From Calonectria ilicicola (Eukaryota > Ascomycota > Sordariomycetes > Hypocreales > Nectriaceae), in the NCBI GenBank assembly GCA_020809705.1, contig CP085829.1:6324001-6388000 (forward strand): a DNA stretch of 64,000 nt. The letters are read 5' to 3'. Positions 36,411 to 48,440 of the stretch are shown here, one piece after another (positions within the stretch are counted from its first letter, which is position 1; each line of letters begins with the position of its first letter). The notes beneath the pieces were generated by a model that saw only the letters and a program-made list of their open reading frames with translations, was not told the DNA's origin and ran no database searches. The position numbers and the translations under genes are program-made.

Positions 36411-36419
36411 GTTATATAG
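36411..36419 (-). promoter_or_regulatory. TATA-like box of the MFS gene
   Basis: Reads CTATATAAC on the minus strand, 72 bp above the preferred ATG. Confidence 0.4.
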
Positions 36420-38011
36420 CAGGCTCGAGGCAGACAAGGGATGGCGAAACGTGGTACTGAGTGCATTCGCAGCGGACCACAAGCCGAGTGTGGCTTACGC
36501 CGTCTTCTGAAAACGATAGTGCGGGATGTGGACAGTTGACAGGGTGGTGGTGATGGCTTCCAAAATAGTTAAATTGACCGTTCCCCACATACCGAGAACA
36601 AGGCACATGAAAGGAATCACCGTGCAAGAATAGAAACCATTCCTTGAGACTGATTGATGTCTGTAATTACGCGTATAGTGTTTCAATCAGCCAAGAGGTT
36701 TAATTCCTAGATGGAGAATACGAGAGTCGCGCCAAGTTCCAGTTCATCAGGGCGTTGTTGCTTGGGCACAGCCGAGATCCCCCCCGCTCACTCCTAGACT
36801 GACCCGGCTGTTCCCCAGCTCCAGCGGCACACATACTAGTCTAGTCCCAAAATACAACCTTTGGTCGCAGTGCCGGACGGAACAAGCTTTTTCCTTGACT
36901 GTGCCGCCACATCCGACAGCGTTGCGCGGCCACCAGCGACCGATGGGATGGCTGGTGTGGCCATTCGGCTCTCAATAAGGGCCTAGACTTGATATTGGAT
37001 CGCGTCGACCCTGGACAGAGGGCCACGGGACAACTTATGTCCAACACTTTAAGCTGCAATTAACATGGTCTCCCCAACCGCGTCGGCATGTGGGGCCCAT
37101 CTCGGATGCATCGCGATCTTGCTGGTTGCAATTAACCGCCGTTTGTGGGGTACCCCGCAAACTGAGGCGATTCCCACCAGCCCTTGAACGCTTAGCGTGG
37201 GTGAGAGCCGACCCGAACAGTCACGGGTGTGGATGGTTCGATACGTGTCTTGGCCTGGTTTACCGAGCTCTTTGTGCATGCCACCACTTCCCTTTGATCC
37301 AACAAGCTTCCGGGAGGGGCAAGGCGATGTCACAGTGTTGCTTTGACCCATGTGCCTGAAAGGAGAGACGAACCAGGCAATACCGATGTGGGGGATCTTC
37401 AATTTTCTCCGTAAAATAATATTTTTGACTTTGTACCATTAGCCTTTCAATTGTGTGCTGCCCATTTTCGGCCACATTCCATTCTCCGGCTCACCGTGTT
37501 GGCGTACGTGGCCCTAGGATCATGTAATCGGCTCTTTTCAACAAGGATCGCCACGTGATTTCTTTCAACTACAAGGGTATAAATGTATATAAATCTCCCG
37601 GCGCCCCTGTGAAATTTTCTTTCTGAGAATTCGGTCTCCTCCCTAGAACATGCCAATTCCACAACATGGATCAAACTACGCCCAGTTCAATGAACATCGC
37701 ACGCGTAAATCTCAATGTCCCTATTTAACGTATATATTAGGACTAGCTTTTCTATCAACAGGGCTGAGCCTGTCTCTCATGCTGTATAATACGACTTCAT
37801 TTTGACATCAATCTCCCCTCAAATTTGAGCATCTCATCATAAATGATGAATGAAAACATGTGACATAACTACAGCTGCAGAGCTCCTTCTTCACATGAAT
37901 AAATGATAGGATTGGACATGAAAAGATCCAAGTTGCAAAACAAAAATAGACAGGCCTTTTAGGACTGCCAAATATGCAGCCATATCAAATCCAGCAGCGA
38001 GCCTGTTGCTT
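36420..38011. other. Intergenic spacer without a recognised gene
   Basis: Promoter space of the MFS gene and the 3' side of the PQ-loop gene. No supported gene, repeat or RNA. Confidence 0.5.
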
Positions 38012-39158
38012 CTAGCTTGAGCCGCTTGAGGAAGGGTTTCGGTTGCGGTACAAAAAGTATTGTGTGAATATTCCAATATCCTCAAGAAGATTGACGGCGC
38101 TGCCCAGGATCCAGCTGAGGTTGATCATGATGTACTTTCTGTAAATGCGGCTCGACTCGCCCGGCTCACAGGTCACCCCGGCGCAGTTGGGATCATAGGC
38201 GAGAATGGAAACAATATAACTAGAGTTTCCCAGAAACGCAAAGGTGAAGAATAGCATACTCAATCCCTCTGTAGTCTTTCGCCTCCAATTCATCCAGAGC
38301 TGGGGGATTCGGGAAGCAACATAGGTGGCTGCACCCAGGTAACCAAATACTTGGCCCGTAGTGTCAAAAGTGAGATCATCTTCTAAAGCAGTGTTCTCGC
38401 CTTTTCCACCGTTGATCTTGTCCTTTACCAGCCATCCGAAAATACCAGCACAGGAAACCAATAATACAATGCCAATATTCCGGATGAATGTCCGAGTGAG
38501 AGGAGACATGGCTTGTTTTGATGGCTTATCTGAGGCTCCTTTCGGAGTATCAGAGCGCTCTGAGCCACTTTGTTCATCATCGCTAACATTTCCATCATTC
38601 AAGGGGTTTCCAATCAGGGTAGGAGCGTCTGATTGCTTTCGCTCCTGCGAAACCTGAACAATCTCCGGGGTTGGAGGAGAGGATGGAGGCTTTCGGAAGA
38701 TGTATCCACGATACCACAGCATTTGGCAAAGCAGGACAAGATCGGCAGCGGTATAATATATGGCCAAGACGAGCTGTAACATCAAACAATTAGTCACCGT
38801 GTAGAAATAAAGAGTGTTGTGGTTTTCACCATTGATGTCAAAACATCTTGAAGAACTGATCCTATGATGTTGAAGATGTCACCAAATAGCCAAATTATGA
38901 TGAACGGAAGCGATAGACCATCAGAACTCTTGTTTCGAAAGTTGTGATAAATCTGTGGAGAAAATACAACCACTAGAGAAGGCATTAGTGTATCGGTGAG
39001 CAGATTGTCTTCAAGCACGCCATACCCCATGACGCAATAGAAATTGCACTGTATACAAACAACAAATCTAAATCAGCCATTATCCCTTTTTACGCAAAAC
39101 ATATTCTAGATTCTTACCCAAAGATGCCTGAAATGGCCTCAACATCAATGTAACCCAT
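38012..39158 (-). CDS. PQ-loop vacuolar cationic amino acid transporter-like protein
   Basis: Exons 39158-39118, 39048-39026 (only 23 nt), 38972-38830 and 38773-38012 give 322 residues; all phases match (2, 1, 0). Joined, the N-terminus reads GIFGAISIASWVVVFSPQIYHNFRNKSSDGLSL with the first PQ motif. The second is YVASRIPQLWMNWRRKTTEGLSM. Seven hydrophobic helices are split by a long Ser/Asp-rich loop. This is the layout of fungal Ypq-like proteins, which export Lys/Arg/His from the vacuole or lysosome, and of the wider cystinosin/PQLC2 family. The C-terminus ends in SSSGSS. Confidence 0.9.
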
Positions 39159-40306
39159 GGCGGCGACCAATGAATGGAGGTCCTCTGATTTCGTGTACTG
39201 TTTCGTCAAAACAGAATGTTTAACCGATCTGTGACTTGGATCACGTATAATTCATCAGGAATCGTGTCTGCTTTTAAGAATACCTCAGCCAAGGGAAGGG
39301 GGTATTGGATCACTCGTTATCTGTGCCGTGGGTCTCAAATGTGCCCAGTTGTGCGCTCTGTTTGGGTCGCAACTCAGTTTGGTCTCTTAAGACCGCGGCC
39401 CACATCAAATCCACGCCCACCTTCATCATCACGGTTTCACAATGTCGTCTTTGAAGCCTGGCCCTCAGAAACGTTTCAGGCTAGCTGCCCACTGGTCACT
39501 CTATTGAGGAATGTTCTGAGTGGAGATTCTCGGCGCTACATGATGAAAGACTCCGAACCGGATCCACGTGCTGTGATTCAGTGAGTGCATTCCGATACAT
39601 GTCCTTGACATGTCATAGCCATTTGGTGCGAGGGTCGAATTTACCATAAGGCGCATATTCCCCTAGGTTCATATTAGCCGACGAACAATCATCTTCACAC
39701 AATCCTCTATGTAAGCTCCGGGGAAGGGTCAACGAGCAAGTCATGACGATGCTGCTTTTGGTGACCTGATCAGCACAGCCCTGAAATTTATGGACCAGGC
39801 TATTTTCTTTGAAGTTGATTATTTTCAAAAAATCATTCCTTATGCCTTCTCCTTTTCAATCAATGCCTCGTCAGCCACATCATAATGGCCTGTGCTGTGT
39901 TTTAGTAAACCTCTTCTAGCCGTTTGGTGGCGTTGGAATGGAGGCATGGCGGCCTGCCCCTTACTCAAAACGTTCCTACCACACGCCGATGGCGATCCTA
40001 CCCAGACCATTCCCAAGCCCACGCATCAAGTATTCTATTCTATATATGGGCCTAGGAAAGTAGCGATTAGCCTGTATCGCTCCGTTTGTTAATATGGTTA
40101 GATTTGAACCAAGAGTTTGTTCTGTTCGTCGAGTAACGGACCGCATTCCCTTGCGACCAAGGGTATTCCCATCCGATCGAAGGGTTTCGATAAGAATAAA
40201 CGCTTGACTGTGTCATCATAATATGTTTATGTCTCTAACTAGCGTGTATTATACTATTCCTATTTCTTTTTATTTCTTCTTGCGGGCGTCAGTTGTTTCA
40301 GAACTA
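39159..40306. other. Intergenic spacer without a recognised gene
   Basis: Promoter of the PQ-loop gene and unassigned DNA. The 122-codon frame 39216-39584 (+) starts with ATG, but its composition is not protein-like and it lies in the likely promoter. Confidence 0.45.
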
Positions 40307-40663
40307 TTAACTTGCGGCGGTGAATTGAAGTGTTCCATCCGACTTTCCAAAGCCCATCCGACGTGCACGATGATAATCAAGACTGAATCCGGCACATGTC
40401 TCATCTAGACAATTCTCCCCTTGAACGAGCCAGATGAGACACTCGCCATCGAGACAAGGTGCGTTTCGTTTTCTCAGTCCAATTGAGAGAACAAGACAAA
40501 AAAGAAGACAAAGGTTGCCAGTATATTCCACTGCAATCCTGTTCACTTTTGTTCGGTCAAGAACGTCATCATCACAATCATTACCATCGATAGCAGAACC
40601 ATAGCTAATTTGATCAACCAACCGGGTTACAGATGACGTGAATTGAACCATCATGTCTGCCAT
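40307..40663 (-). CDS. Possible small Cys-rich hypothetical protein (118 aa)
   Basis: An ATG-started open frame without introns. It has a short hydrophobic stretch (LCLLFCLVLSIG) near residue 57, then a Cys series C-x4-C-x9-C-x4-C in its second half. I do not recognise a family. Its codon use looks protein-like, but there is no splice or homology evidence. It may instead be one exon of a longer or decayed gene, so support is weak. Confidence 0.3.
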   Translation of the reverse strand: MADMMVQFTSSVTRLVDQISYGSAIDGNDCDDDVLDRTKVNRIAVEYTGNLCLLFCLVLSIGLRKRNAPCLDGECLIWLVQGENCLDETCAGFSLDYHRARRMGFGKSDGTLQFTAAS

Positions 40664-42151
40664 GTTATGTTATTGTTACTGGGCCTTGATACAAGATTAC
40701 GAAATGGTCAAGGACAAGAGTCAAATAGATGGAACAAACACCTCAAAAGTCCGCATGGGCCAAGGCGATGGCCATCAGCAGCAATCAGTATAATATTTGA
40801 CGGATCGAGGTTTGCCACTGACAAAAGACCCAAACGCCACGTCTCCGACGACTGATGACAATTTTTCGTTAGTGGAGCCATTCTAGATTCATGATCGGTG
40901 TTAGTGGTATTCAAGGATAGATCTTCGGTGAAGGCAGAGTGATAATATTCCTGGTGGCGTTATTGATTCACTTTGCGTCTGAGCGTAGAAACTAGCGGCA
41001 GCCTTCAAGTAAAACTGTACACCACCCCGCAATGCGGGAGCGACCGAGGTCACCTGTTCACTATCAGTTTTGCCAAAGGAAATCTCTTTTTAGGGGATCA
41101 GACTTATTAAGGTTCAGGATGATTTACATTTGTCTTGCTTTAACAATTTTCCGGGACTAGCTGTGGCTAGGAATTTGACAAGCAGTTGAAACCAGACCCC
41201 GCTGATAACCAAGCTTTACGGAACGAGTCTTGCCACTGTGTCCATGCCACGGGATTCCCTACCACTGATCATGTCTTCCATCATTCTCAGCTGTGACGTG
41301 ATGTTCGCTTTGTTTGGGATAGCAACACCATTCAAGACTCTGTATCTACATTGTTAACTTGCTATATTTGTGTGACGTCTTGTCTTCTCGCCACGCTGCA
41401 GCATTCCAACCATACGCGCTAGTCTCAAACGACTGGCCCTGCTGATCGCTCATCTGCCCACAGGTACTGATTCACGGTTATGCACGGCAACTTCGGTCGA
41501 GCGGATGGTAGACAATGTAGAGGGAGTTTAAATAGAGTGAAGCAACATTCAATTGTTGTTCGTCATACAATTCAGTTATGTTACCCACCAGAACAAATTT
41601 ATTAGTCAGACGACCGCGAAGTACTTTAGGAGCCAACTTGCATCATGAATTTAGCGGACATTGGGTGCACTGTTGAACAAATTATATGCCTTATTGCCAT
41701 TCTAGACAGGTACAGTTTGGATTTAGCCGTAATAGATATAGCGCCCTGCCATTGGCTACCTTACTATGCACTATTTGACAGCTACACCTTCATCCAATTG
41801 CATAGCACTTTGCAGCTCATTTGGAACTGTTGCAGCCAGAACATGTCCCATTTACGGGACTGGCAAGTGTATTCATCATTCGACATTTTCTCGCCTCATT
41901 GAAAAATATTTTCCACTTCCTTCTTTTTGCTTTTTTTTCTCTTCTATTTTTTAGACTTCACCGGCCTTTAAACGATGTGTTTGAGCGTGGCTTTGCGGAT
42001 TGGCCATGATAGCCCACGTGGTGCACGTGGGTCGTCCAAGATCAGCGAATGGCACAGAGCGCATTAAAACCAACCCAAGACACGCTGCCAAAATCCACTC
42101 TCGTTGAACTGCCAAAATGTTAATTCCTCATCTTTTGCCTCGTAGGCAACA
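40664..42151. other. Intergenic spacer without a recognised gene
   Basis: Lies upstream of the cPLA2-type gene. The last 120 bp, with CACGTGGTGCACGTGG at about 42016, form two E-box-like CACGTG-type sites close to the gene. No coding sequence is supported. Confidence 0.4.
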
Positions 42152-44960
42152 TGGAATCTCATCCTCCGAGTCTTCGCCTTGTTGATTTCTCTCGTCGCCG
42201 AGACCATGGTGATCTTCAGGGCAGTTCGCCAGTCCCCGGCATACCTTTATGTCAAGGCGTACTGTCTGTGCGCCCTGGTCTCGCTCTTTGAGACCACCCC
42301 TGTCTCTTCAGCCATTTCCCATGTGAAGGGCCAGCTTCGCCGCAGCGGCTTTCGGCGAGGAGGCCCTCGGCTAGTGTCCCTCAATAACCACGGATGTTCA
42401 GTCGTCTTGCCCGGAGCAATCGGCCAGGGACGTTCCAATCATGGACCAGCTATCGATCAATCAACAAGTAATTTTAACTCTGCAATTTCTCAGTCGCGTC
42501 TTCAAAAGGTTGTTACTCGGTGGCGCAACAGAGTAGTTGATCTAGCCGAGATAAAAGGTCAGCTACGGCGAGATGACAAAGATTTCAAAACGTATCCGGA
42601 ACTCGCCTGGGATGCAACTGTCAGGTGTTCATCCTCATTGCATCCTGAAGAGCTCCAATTCATTGAGTTGCGGAAACAACGCATCTCCTCTCTAGGCTCG
42701 AATTCTCTCCATCAATTTCTCGATTTGCCACCCGAGGAAATCGTTGATCCGCGGGATGTCCCTCTTGTAGCCCTTGGAGGCTCCGGCGGGGGCTATAGAG
42801 CCATGTATGGCTTCTCAGCATTCATTTCAGGGGCAAAAAAGTCACATCTTTGGGACTGCATTACATGGACTGCAGGTGTTAGCGGAAGTTGTTGGACATT
42901 GGGTGCTTATTACACCATTGCCGGTCAAGACATTTCTAGACTGACAAAGCACTACCTCTCGGTCGCAAAAGAGCTTGTTCATCCCATTAGTATCTCTGCA
43001 ATTGATATCGTAATCAGGAGCAGCAGGGGAGCTTATTTTCTTCTTGGTCCTCTGGTCCGAAAGGCTCGGTGTAGCATCATTGGGCTTGGAATCATGGACC
43101 TTTACGCAACACTTATTACAACCTATCAATTCCTTTCTCGGCAGCCAGGTACAAGACTCAGTCGGGCTACCTTTCAATTGTCCAAGGTATGGACTCGCTC
43201 CGGTATCAACATTGGAGCCGAGCCTATGCCAATCCTTACCGCAGTGAGGCGGGCACCCAGCAATTCATCTGGCGTCAAAGCGAATCGAGACTCGTCCATC
43301 AGTAAAGGGCAACCTCCTACGCAATCTCTAATGCAACATGAATCAGACCTACTGAAATTACACCCATCCTCTACATCCACTCGCCCGGAAAGACCCGACA
43401 TCTCCCATTATCCGGGACTCTACCAATGGTTTGAGATTTCACCGCTAGAGATAGGCTGCGTTGAAACTCAGAAATACATTCCGACTTGGGCCTGGGGCCG
43501 CACCTTTGTATCGGGAAAGTCCGTGGATCGGCGACCCGAACAATCACTTTCACTATTGCTTGGTCAATCTACCAGTGCACCGGCAAGTCCTCTAACCTCA
43601 TACATCTCTGCTCTGTTGGCTTCAATGCCAAAAGGTACGGCCATGTCGAGAGTACTATTTGCCGTGAACCGATTCATGAGCATGAAGAGGTGGGAACGAC
43701 TCTGGGGAAACCCCATCAGAGCAGGACATGATCCCAATCCCTTTTACGGAATGGGAAAAAGCCCCGCGCTAGAAATGGAGAACGAAGAAGCTTGGAATTC
43801 TAATACATGCCACACAGGTATGAGTGAACTGGATGCATCGTCTCTCTCCGATATAGCTCTTCTATCGAGAGGAAATTACCTTGACCGGTTGGCTCAACGC
43901 GTCTTTACTACAAAGGAATTGGAGGAGCTCAATAAACTCTTGACGGGGATGCAAGATCCTTTCCAACGCAAAAAGATTGTAGCGCGTTATTTATCGAGCG
44001 TCTGGGCTGCAAAATCCGCCGCGTACAAGGCACTGAGCAGATTTTACTCAATATCATGGGAGCACTTGGTGGTGAGCACCTCAGTTCATCCCGCAACTTC
44101 TTGGTTGCAGCCAAATTTTAATTCCCTGAACCATCCTGTGGACTTTACAAAAAGATTTCGCGATGAAGTGGGTATGTCAGACTTGCCCAGGCTCCATCTG
44201 AACCTCTCTTGGAGCGGAGACAAAGTCATGGCAAAGGTCACAGCGGAACGACGGTCGTTTTCGACTCAGTCAAGAAATTTAACCAAAAATAATCCACAAC
44301 CTACTTTCGAGGAAACCAAAAAGGCAGAAATTGACCCATGGGAAGCCCAGGGGCGCGTGAGGTTGATGGATAGCGGCATGTCCAACAACCTACCCAACCA
44401 TATCTTGGCGCGACCAGAGCGCGGCGCAGATGTTATTTTAGCATTTGACGCGTCATCAGATGTCCAGAGAAACTCGGCTGTTCAGCGTCTTCACAACTTT
44501 GCAGAAGATTGCAAAATTCGATTGGAAGAAGAAACCGAACTATACGACCCCCCAAGCCGTCGCCTTCCAAATACGGCCGAGGACAATGCATCGGCAGAGG
44601 CAGACATTGAGTCGAGGTTTTTGGACCGCTACGCTCGAGTTTTCCAGGGCAAAAGACAAAATGGGGCTGAAATTTATATCGTCTATTGTCCTCTTTTGCC
44701 AAACGCGGTCAAGACCGGATACAACCCCTCGGTAAGCAAGGGCATAGCCCCAGAATAACGCGGTCATACGCTAACATTTTCTACAGAAAGCTTCATTTTC
44801 GACTTCATACAATCTTGTGTGGACCCCAGAGCAGGTTCAAGAGCTTTTCGACACTGCAGAGTCAAATCTTTCTGACTATGCAACCCAAACGATTAGACAG
44901 GTGATGAAGAAGGTTTACATGGGAAAGAAGGCAAGGCGAATACAGCTAGATCAGATTTGA
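42152..44960 (+). CDS. Cytosolic PLA2/lysophospholipase-B type lipase
   Basis: Exons 42152-44731 and 44787-44960 give 917 residues; phase-0 intron with CTAACA branch. The in-frame ATG at 42152 is used as the start. The N-terminus has a hydrophobic stretch but no clean signal peptide. The nucleophile elbow VALGGSGGGYRAMYGF is followed by WTAGVSGSCWTLGAYY. The catalytic Asp is in RLMDSGMSNNLPNHILARPERGADVILAFDAS near the C-terminus. This Ser-Asp dyad arrangement defines the PLA2c/cPLA2 catalytic domain. Expected activity is release of fatty acids from phospholipids or lysophospholipids, probably inside the cell. Length exceeds that of secreted fungal PLBs (about 600). It is followed by an esterase gene on the same strand. 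Confidence 0.88.
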
Positions 44961-45631
44961 GAGGCGGGGTTAATTGGATTAAACAATTGCAAGGATTTAA
45001 TGATTTGACTATCATCATGTCAACAGGAATTTGGGAAGCGTGGTGTAATGATTCCTTCTTAGGTTTAGACAAGAGAGCGCGGGCGCAATTTTTTAGACGG
45101 TAGAAAAGGTGTTGGATGAGAAATACTACTGCATTTCATTCGCTCCATCATCGGCAATGAGCCTCCATAGACCTATCCATTTATTTGCAAAGGAATATTA
45201 TTAATAGTACAAATGGTCTCGATTTTCTAGCCGGAAAATTGAAAATGTCCGTCTAGAAAGTTATCTCCATTTACTTGTAGGGTAGTGTGGCGTTGCTCCT
45301 TGATCCCCGGAATTACGCGTAAGTCCATTGGTTGATTTCATCGTGCTGGGCCAATCCTGAAAGGGCAGCTTAACGCCGATATCCAATTAAAGCGCTGGAT
45401 GAGCGTTATTTATGGGGAATATACGCTATACTAGTTTAGGAAAACACTCTCACACTCGCCAACACAAGACAAGACATCATTGGCATCATGACGGCTCGGA
45501 GAAAGTGGAAGAAGAGCTCATGTATAAAGTAACAGACATTTCCTACCATCATAGTCCCAATCCATCAACACATATGAACCAAAAGCATCCAATTCATCCA
45601 ATCCTCCAAACAATTCTCTATATTCATCAAC
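44961..45631. other. Promoter/3' spacer between phospholipase and esterase genes
   Basis: Terminates the phospholipase gene and holds the promoter of the esterase; no gene seen. Confidence 0.5.
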
Positions 45632-46606
45632 ATGATCTTCCCCGACCACGCTCTCATTGGCTCTGCCGCCAAAATCCCCACCAACTCACCAACCCCGGTT
45701 GTATCAGTGAGCCCCATCGTGCTTCCTTTCCCAGACCGCAGAGTCGACTTGCAGCTTCGAGTTTCCGCTCCCATCAGTGGTGATGCTCTCCCCATTATTC
45801 TACTCTCTCACGGACATGGCCGAAGCAACTGGCTCTCCTCTCTGGAGGGATACGGCCCACTGGTTGAGTTTTGGGCCGCACATGGCTTTGCGGTTATCCA
45901 GCCAACCCATCTGAGCTCCAAGTCTCTCAACTTTCCCCTTGGAAGCGAAAGTATCAGGGAGCTCTTCTTGGAGTCCCGTGCTCAGGATATGACGAGAATT
46001 CTCGACAATCTAGATGCAATTGAAGCCGCTGTGCCTTTCATCAAGGGGCGGCTAGACCGATCCAAGGTTGCCGTTGCTGGACACTCCCTTGGAGGAATGA
46101 CGGCCAGTATTCTCCTAGGTGCCATCAACACAGACCCTCGTGATGGCACCAAGACGGAGCATTTGGAGACGCGTATCAAGGCCGGAGTGATTATTGGTGG
46201 CACTGGTAATGGAGGCTCAAACCTTTCCGAAAACGGACACAAGATGGTCCCCTTTTATGACGGCGACTTTAGCACCATGCGCACTCCTGCTCTTATTGTC
46301 TGGGGAGATGAAGATGTCAGCCCGCACCTGACCGTTCGAGGCGCTGACTGGCATCTTGATCCATACACGGCTGCGCCCGCACCCAAGCACGCGTTTTCCC
46401 TCAAGGGCGGGCACCACACTTTTGGAGGAATCAGTGGATGGGATGCGGCAGAGGGCCATGAAGACGAGAACCCCGAGCGTCTCGCGGCAGTGCAGAGGAT
46501 GACCTGGGCCTACCTTAGAAGTCAACTGTACGAGGGTGATGGTGCCTGGGATAAGGCGTGTGTGGCTCTCAAGGATCTTGATCTGGGCACAGTCGAGAGT
46601 AAATAA
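45632..46606 (+). CDS. Alpha/beta hydrolase (PAF-acetylhydrolase/chlorophyllase-like)
   Basis: A single exon of 324 residues with a good ATG. The oxyanion strand IILLSHGHGRSNWLSSLEGYGPLVEFWAAHGFAV is followed by the nucleophile elbow VAVAGHSLGGMTASILLGA. A catalytic Asp is probable in IVWGDEDVSP and the His in LKGGHHTFGG. This layout matches the PAF-acetylhydrolase-II/dienelactone-type group of small esterases. It lacks a signal peptide, so cytosolic action on an ester such as an oxidised or short-chain phospholipid is inferred. It follows the phospholipase gene on the same strand after 671 bp. Confidence 0.85.
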   Translation: MIFPDHALIGSAAKIPTNSPTPVVSVSPIVLPFPDRRVDLQLRVSAPISGDALPIILLSHGHGRSNWLSSLEGYGPLVEFWAAHGFAVIQPTHLSSKSLNFPLGSESIRELFLESRAQDMTRILDNLDAIEAAVPFIKGRLDRSKVAVAGHSLGGMTASILLGAINTDPRDGTKTEHLETRIKAGVIIGGTGNGGSNLSENGHKMVPFYDGDFSTMRTPALIVWGDEDVSPHLTVRGADWHLDPYTAAPAPKHAFSLKGGHHTFGGISGWDAAEGHEDENPERLAAVQRMTWAYLRSQLYEGDGAWDKACVALKDLDLGTVESK

Positions 46607-46736
46607 GTACAATGGTCAAGGAAGTATAGCTTAGAATATGATCAAACATCCAAGTTTCTAACCAACTTTACGTCCCTTCTTTTGCGAGTGATTTAGTATG
46701 CATGCAAAAAGCATCTAGCCCTCGTCTTGCTCCGCA

Positions 46737-48440
46737 TTATGGCAATGAAGGCATTCTGAGAAGCCCATCGTAGATCCAAGCATCAGATAGCCAATGACTG
46801 ACCATTTGTTCTCTCTTTCCCAAAGCATGGCTATCATAATCTTCGCCCATGACAAATCGCTCCAGCCATAATTCCATCTCATCAACTTGATCTGATAACT
46901 TGTCTTTGTCCGGAAAATACATGAGGTCAGACCAAGCGGAGATATCGGGAGACCAATGCCAAGGCCATTCTAGATACACAAAGAATCGGTTCAACGCTCG
47001 TAGTTTTTGGAGAGGCTTGAGAAGGCTCATGTGAACCTTTAGCCTGGAGGGCATGTCGTCTCCCAACGAGATTAGACCTCCTCGGACTGTTTTTCGCCAA
47101 CCTGAATCCTGTGGCAAGCGTGTTTCGCATTGTGAGTGAGCAGACATTTCCAATGAAATATGGATGATCAAGGTCAACTTGGACAGATCTGCGTGGGCGC
47201 CAAGGTGCTCAATGGCAAATTGCCAATCTAAAAGAACAGGGTCCGATGGTTCCGGCTGAAAACAATTCTTCAATGGAGACATGACCAATTCCAGACTTCG
47301 AAGATGGTGCAGCACATCTTTCTCCATGTTTCTAGTAATGAACCTTGACGGATGCAAGCGAGTATGCATATCCCGCCAAGTAACACTCTGGCACGTCACC
47401 AGGGTAGGGGTTACGACAACGTGGTTGTTTGCATAGAAAACAGAGGCTGCATCTATGCACATGGCTTTGTTGACGAGGAACAGATACTGGGGAGGCTCCC
47501 AGCATTTGCACTGGGTTGAGTAGACGCTGTAACGACGGTTGCAAATATGTTTCATTATGCCAGGACGGCGCTTTGCACAGTCTGAAAATCGATGACCGCG
47601 GTGCTTCTCGTCGCATTCTTTTTCTGAGACAAGATAACATCCGTCCCTGGGATGGCATGATACAGACTCAGCATAGAAACCTCGCCCATGCTTCCACTCG
47701 ACGCAGCGGTAAGGGGTGACCAGGTCGGTGTATTCAAGGATATGCTGTCTAATCTCTCTCGGAAGGTCAAGATAGGGGAAAGGCTTCTGTGGCAAGTCAG
47801 ACTTCCGACCTAGGATAGTTTTGGCCATGTCATGAGCCAGTAAAGATAGGTGTGGTTCCTTATGGTCGTCAAGTCGAAGTTCAAGATCTTTTAGGACGCC
47901 TGGCGAGCGTAGCAGAGGCCCAAGAACCGTTCTAGTGATGTCGCTATCTCCTCCATCAAATGCAAACGAGAGGGATAATTGTTTTGGAGGTACAATGGAC
48001 AGAACGCGGGTGATTGTTAACTCCCAGAGATCAGGAATGTTGTCTTGCAGAATCTCAGAAATTTCGTAATGCATCCACGAGGAATTATTGTGGATGTATA
48101 GGTCGACGGTCAAATTTGTAAGACTCGCAACAAGTTCGGGCGACAGGTAATTAATAGCATTCAGAGCGTGATGGATATTGTGGCATGGAACATGAAGACT
48201 GTTCTGGGAGAAGATGATCTTGATGATTTCCAAGCGAGTTGTGGAGCAAGTGTGAAGAAGATTGAAGTCGAATTGGGCTGTGATGTCGGAAGGGAAGTTG
48301 CCTCGCATACCAGACCAGAAGTGGTCGGTGTTGTCCAAGTAGATGGTGACGCCATGCACCAAACCAGTCTCACGGTAGATGCGCTCTCGTAGATGGTATG
48401 GGAGCCCAAGAAATGAGGCAGGCTTGATGTCGTCGGCCAT
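46737..48440 (-). CDS. F-box-like protein with two F-box-like motifs
   Basis: A single exon of 567 residues. Two similar helix pairs occur: FLGLPYHLRERIYRETGLV at the N-terminus and YLDLPREIRQHILEYTDLV near residue 225. Each matches the LP-x-E-[IL]-R-x2-I-[LY] core of the fungal F-box-like domain. Each is followed by a Leu-rich region without obvious regular repeats and a cluster of Cys/His residues (CHPRDGCYL, CNRRYSVYSTQCKCWE). Such proteins are abundant and variable in filamentous fungi and may recruit substrates to SCF ubiquitin ligases. The target is unknown. Confidence 0.7.
   Translation of the reverse strand: MADDIKPASFLGLPYHLRERIYRETGLVHGVTIYLDNTDHFWSGMRGNFPSDITAQFDFNLLHTCSTTRLEIIKIIFSQNSLHVPCHNIHHALNAINYLSPELVASLTNLTVDLYIHNNSSWMHYEISEILQDNIPDLWELTITRVLSIVPPKQLSLSFAFDGGDSDITRTVLGPLLRSPGVLKDLELRLDDHKEPHLSLLAHDMAKTILGRKSDLPQKPFPYLDLPREIRQHILEYTDLVTPYRCVEWKHGRGFYAESVSCHPRDGCYLVSEKECDEKHRGHRFSDCAKRRPGIMKHICNRRYSVYSTQCKCWEPPQYLFLVNKAMCIDAASVFYANNHVVVTPTLVTCQSVTWRDMHTRLHPSRFITRNMEKDVLHHLRSLELVMSPLKNCFQPEPSDPVLLDWQFAIEHLGAHADLSKLTLIIHISLEMSAHSQCETRLPQDSGWRKTVRGGLISLGDDMPSRLKVHMSLLKPLQKLRALNRFFVYLEWPWHWSPDISAWSDLMYFPDKDKLSDQVDEMELWLERFVMGEDYDSHALGKREQMVSHWLSDAWIYDGLLRMPSLP

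Noticed and set aside
39216..39584. 122-codon plus-strand frame
   Set aside because: Lies in the likely promoter of the PQ-loop gene and does not look like a protein.
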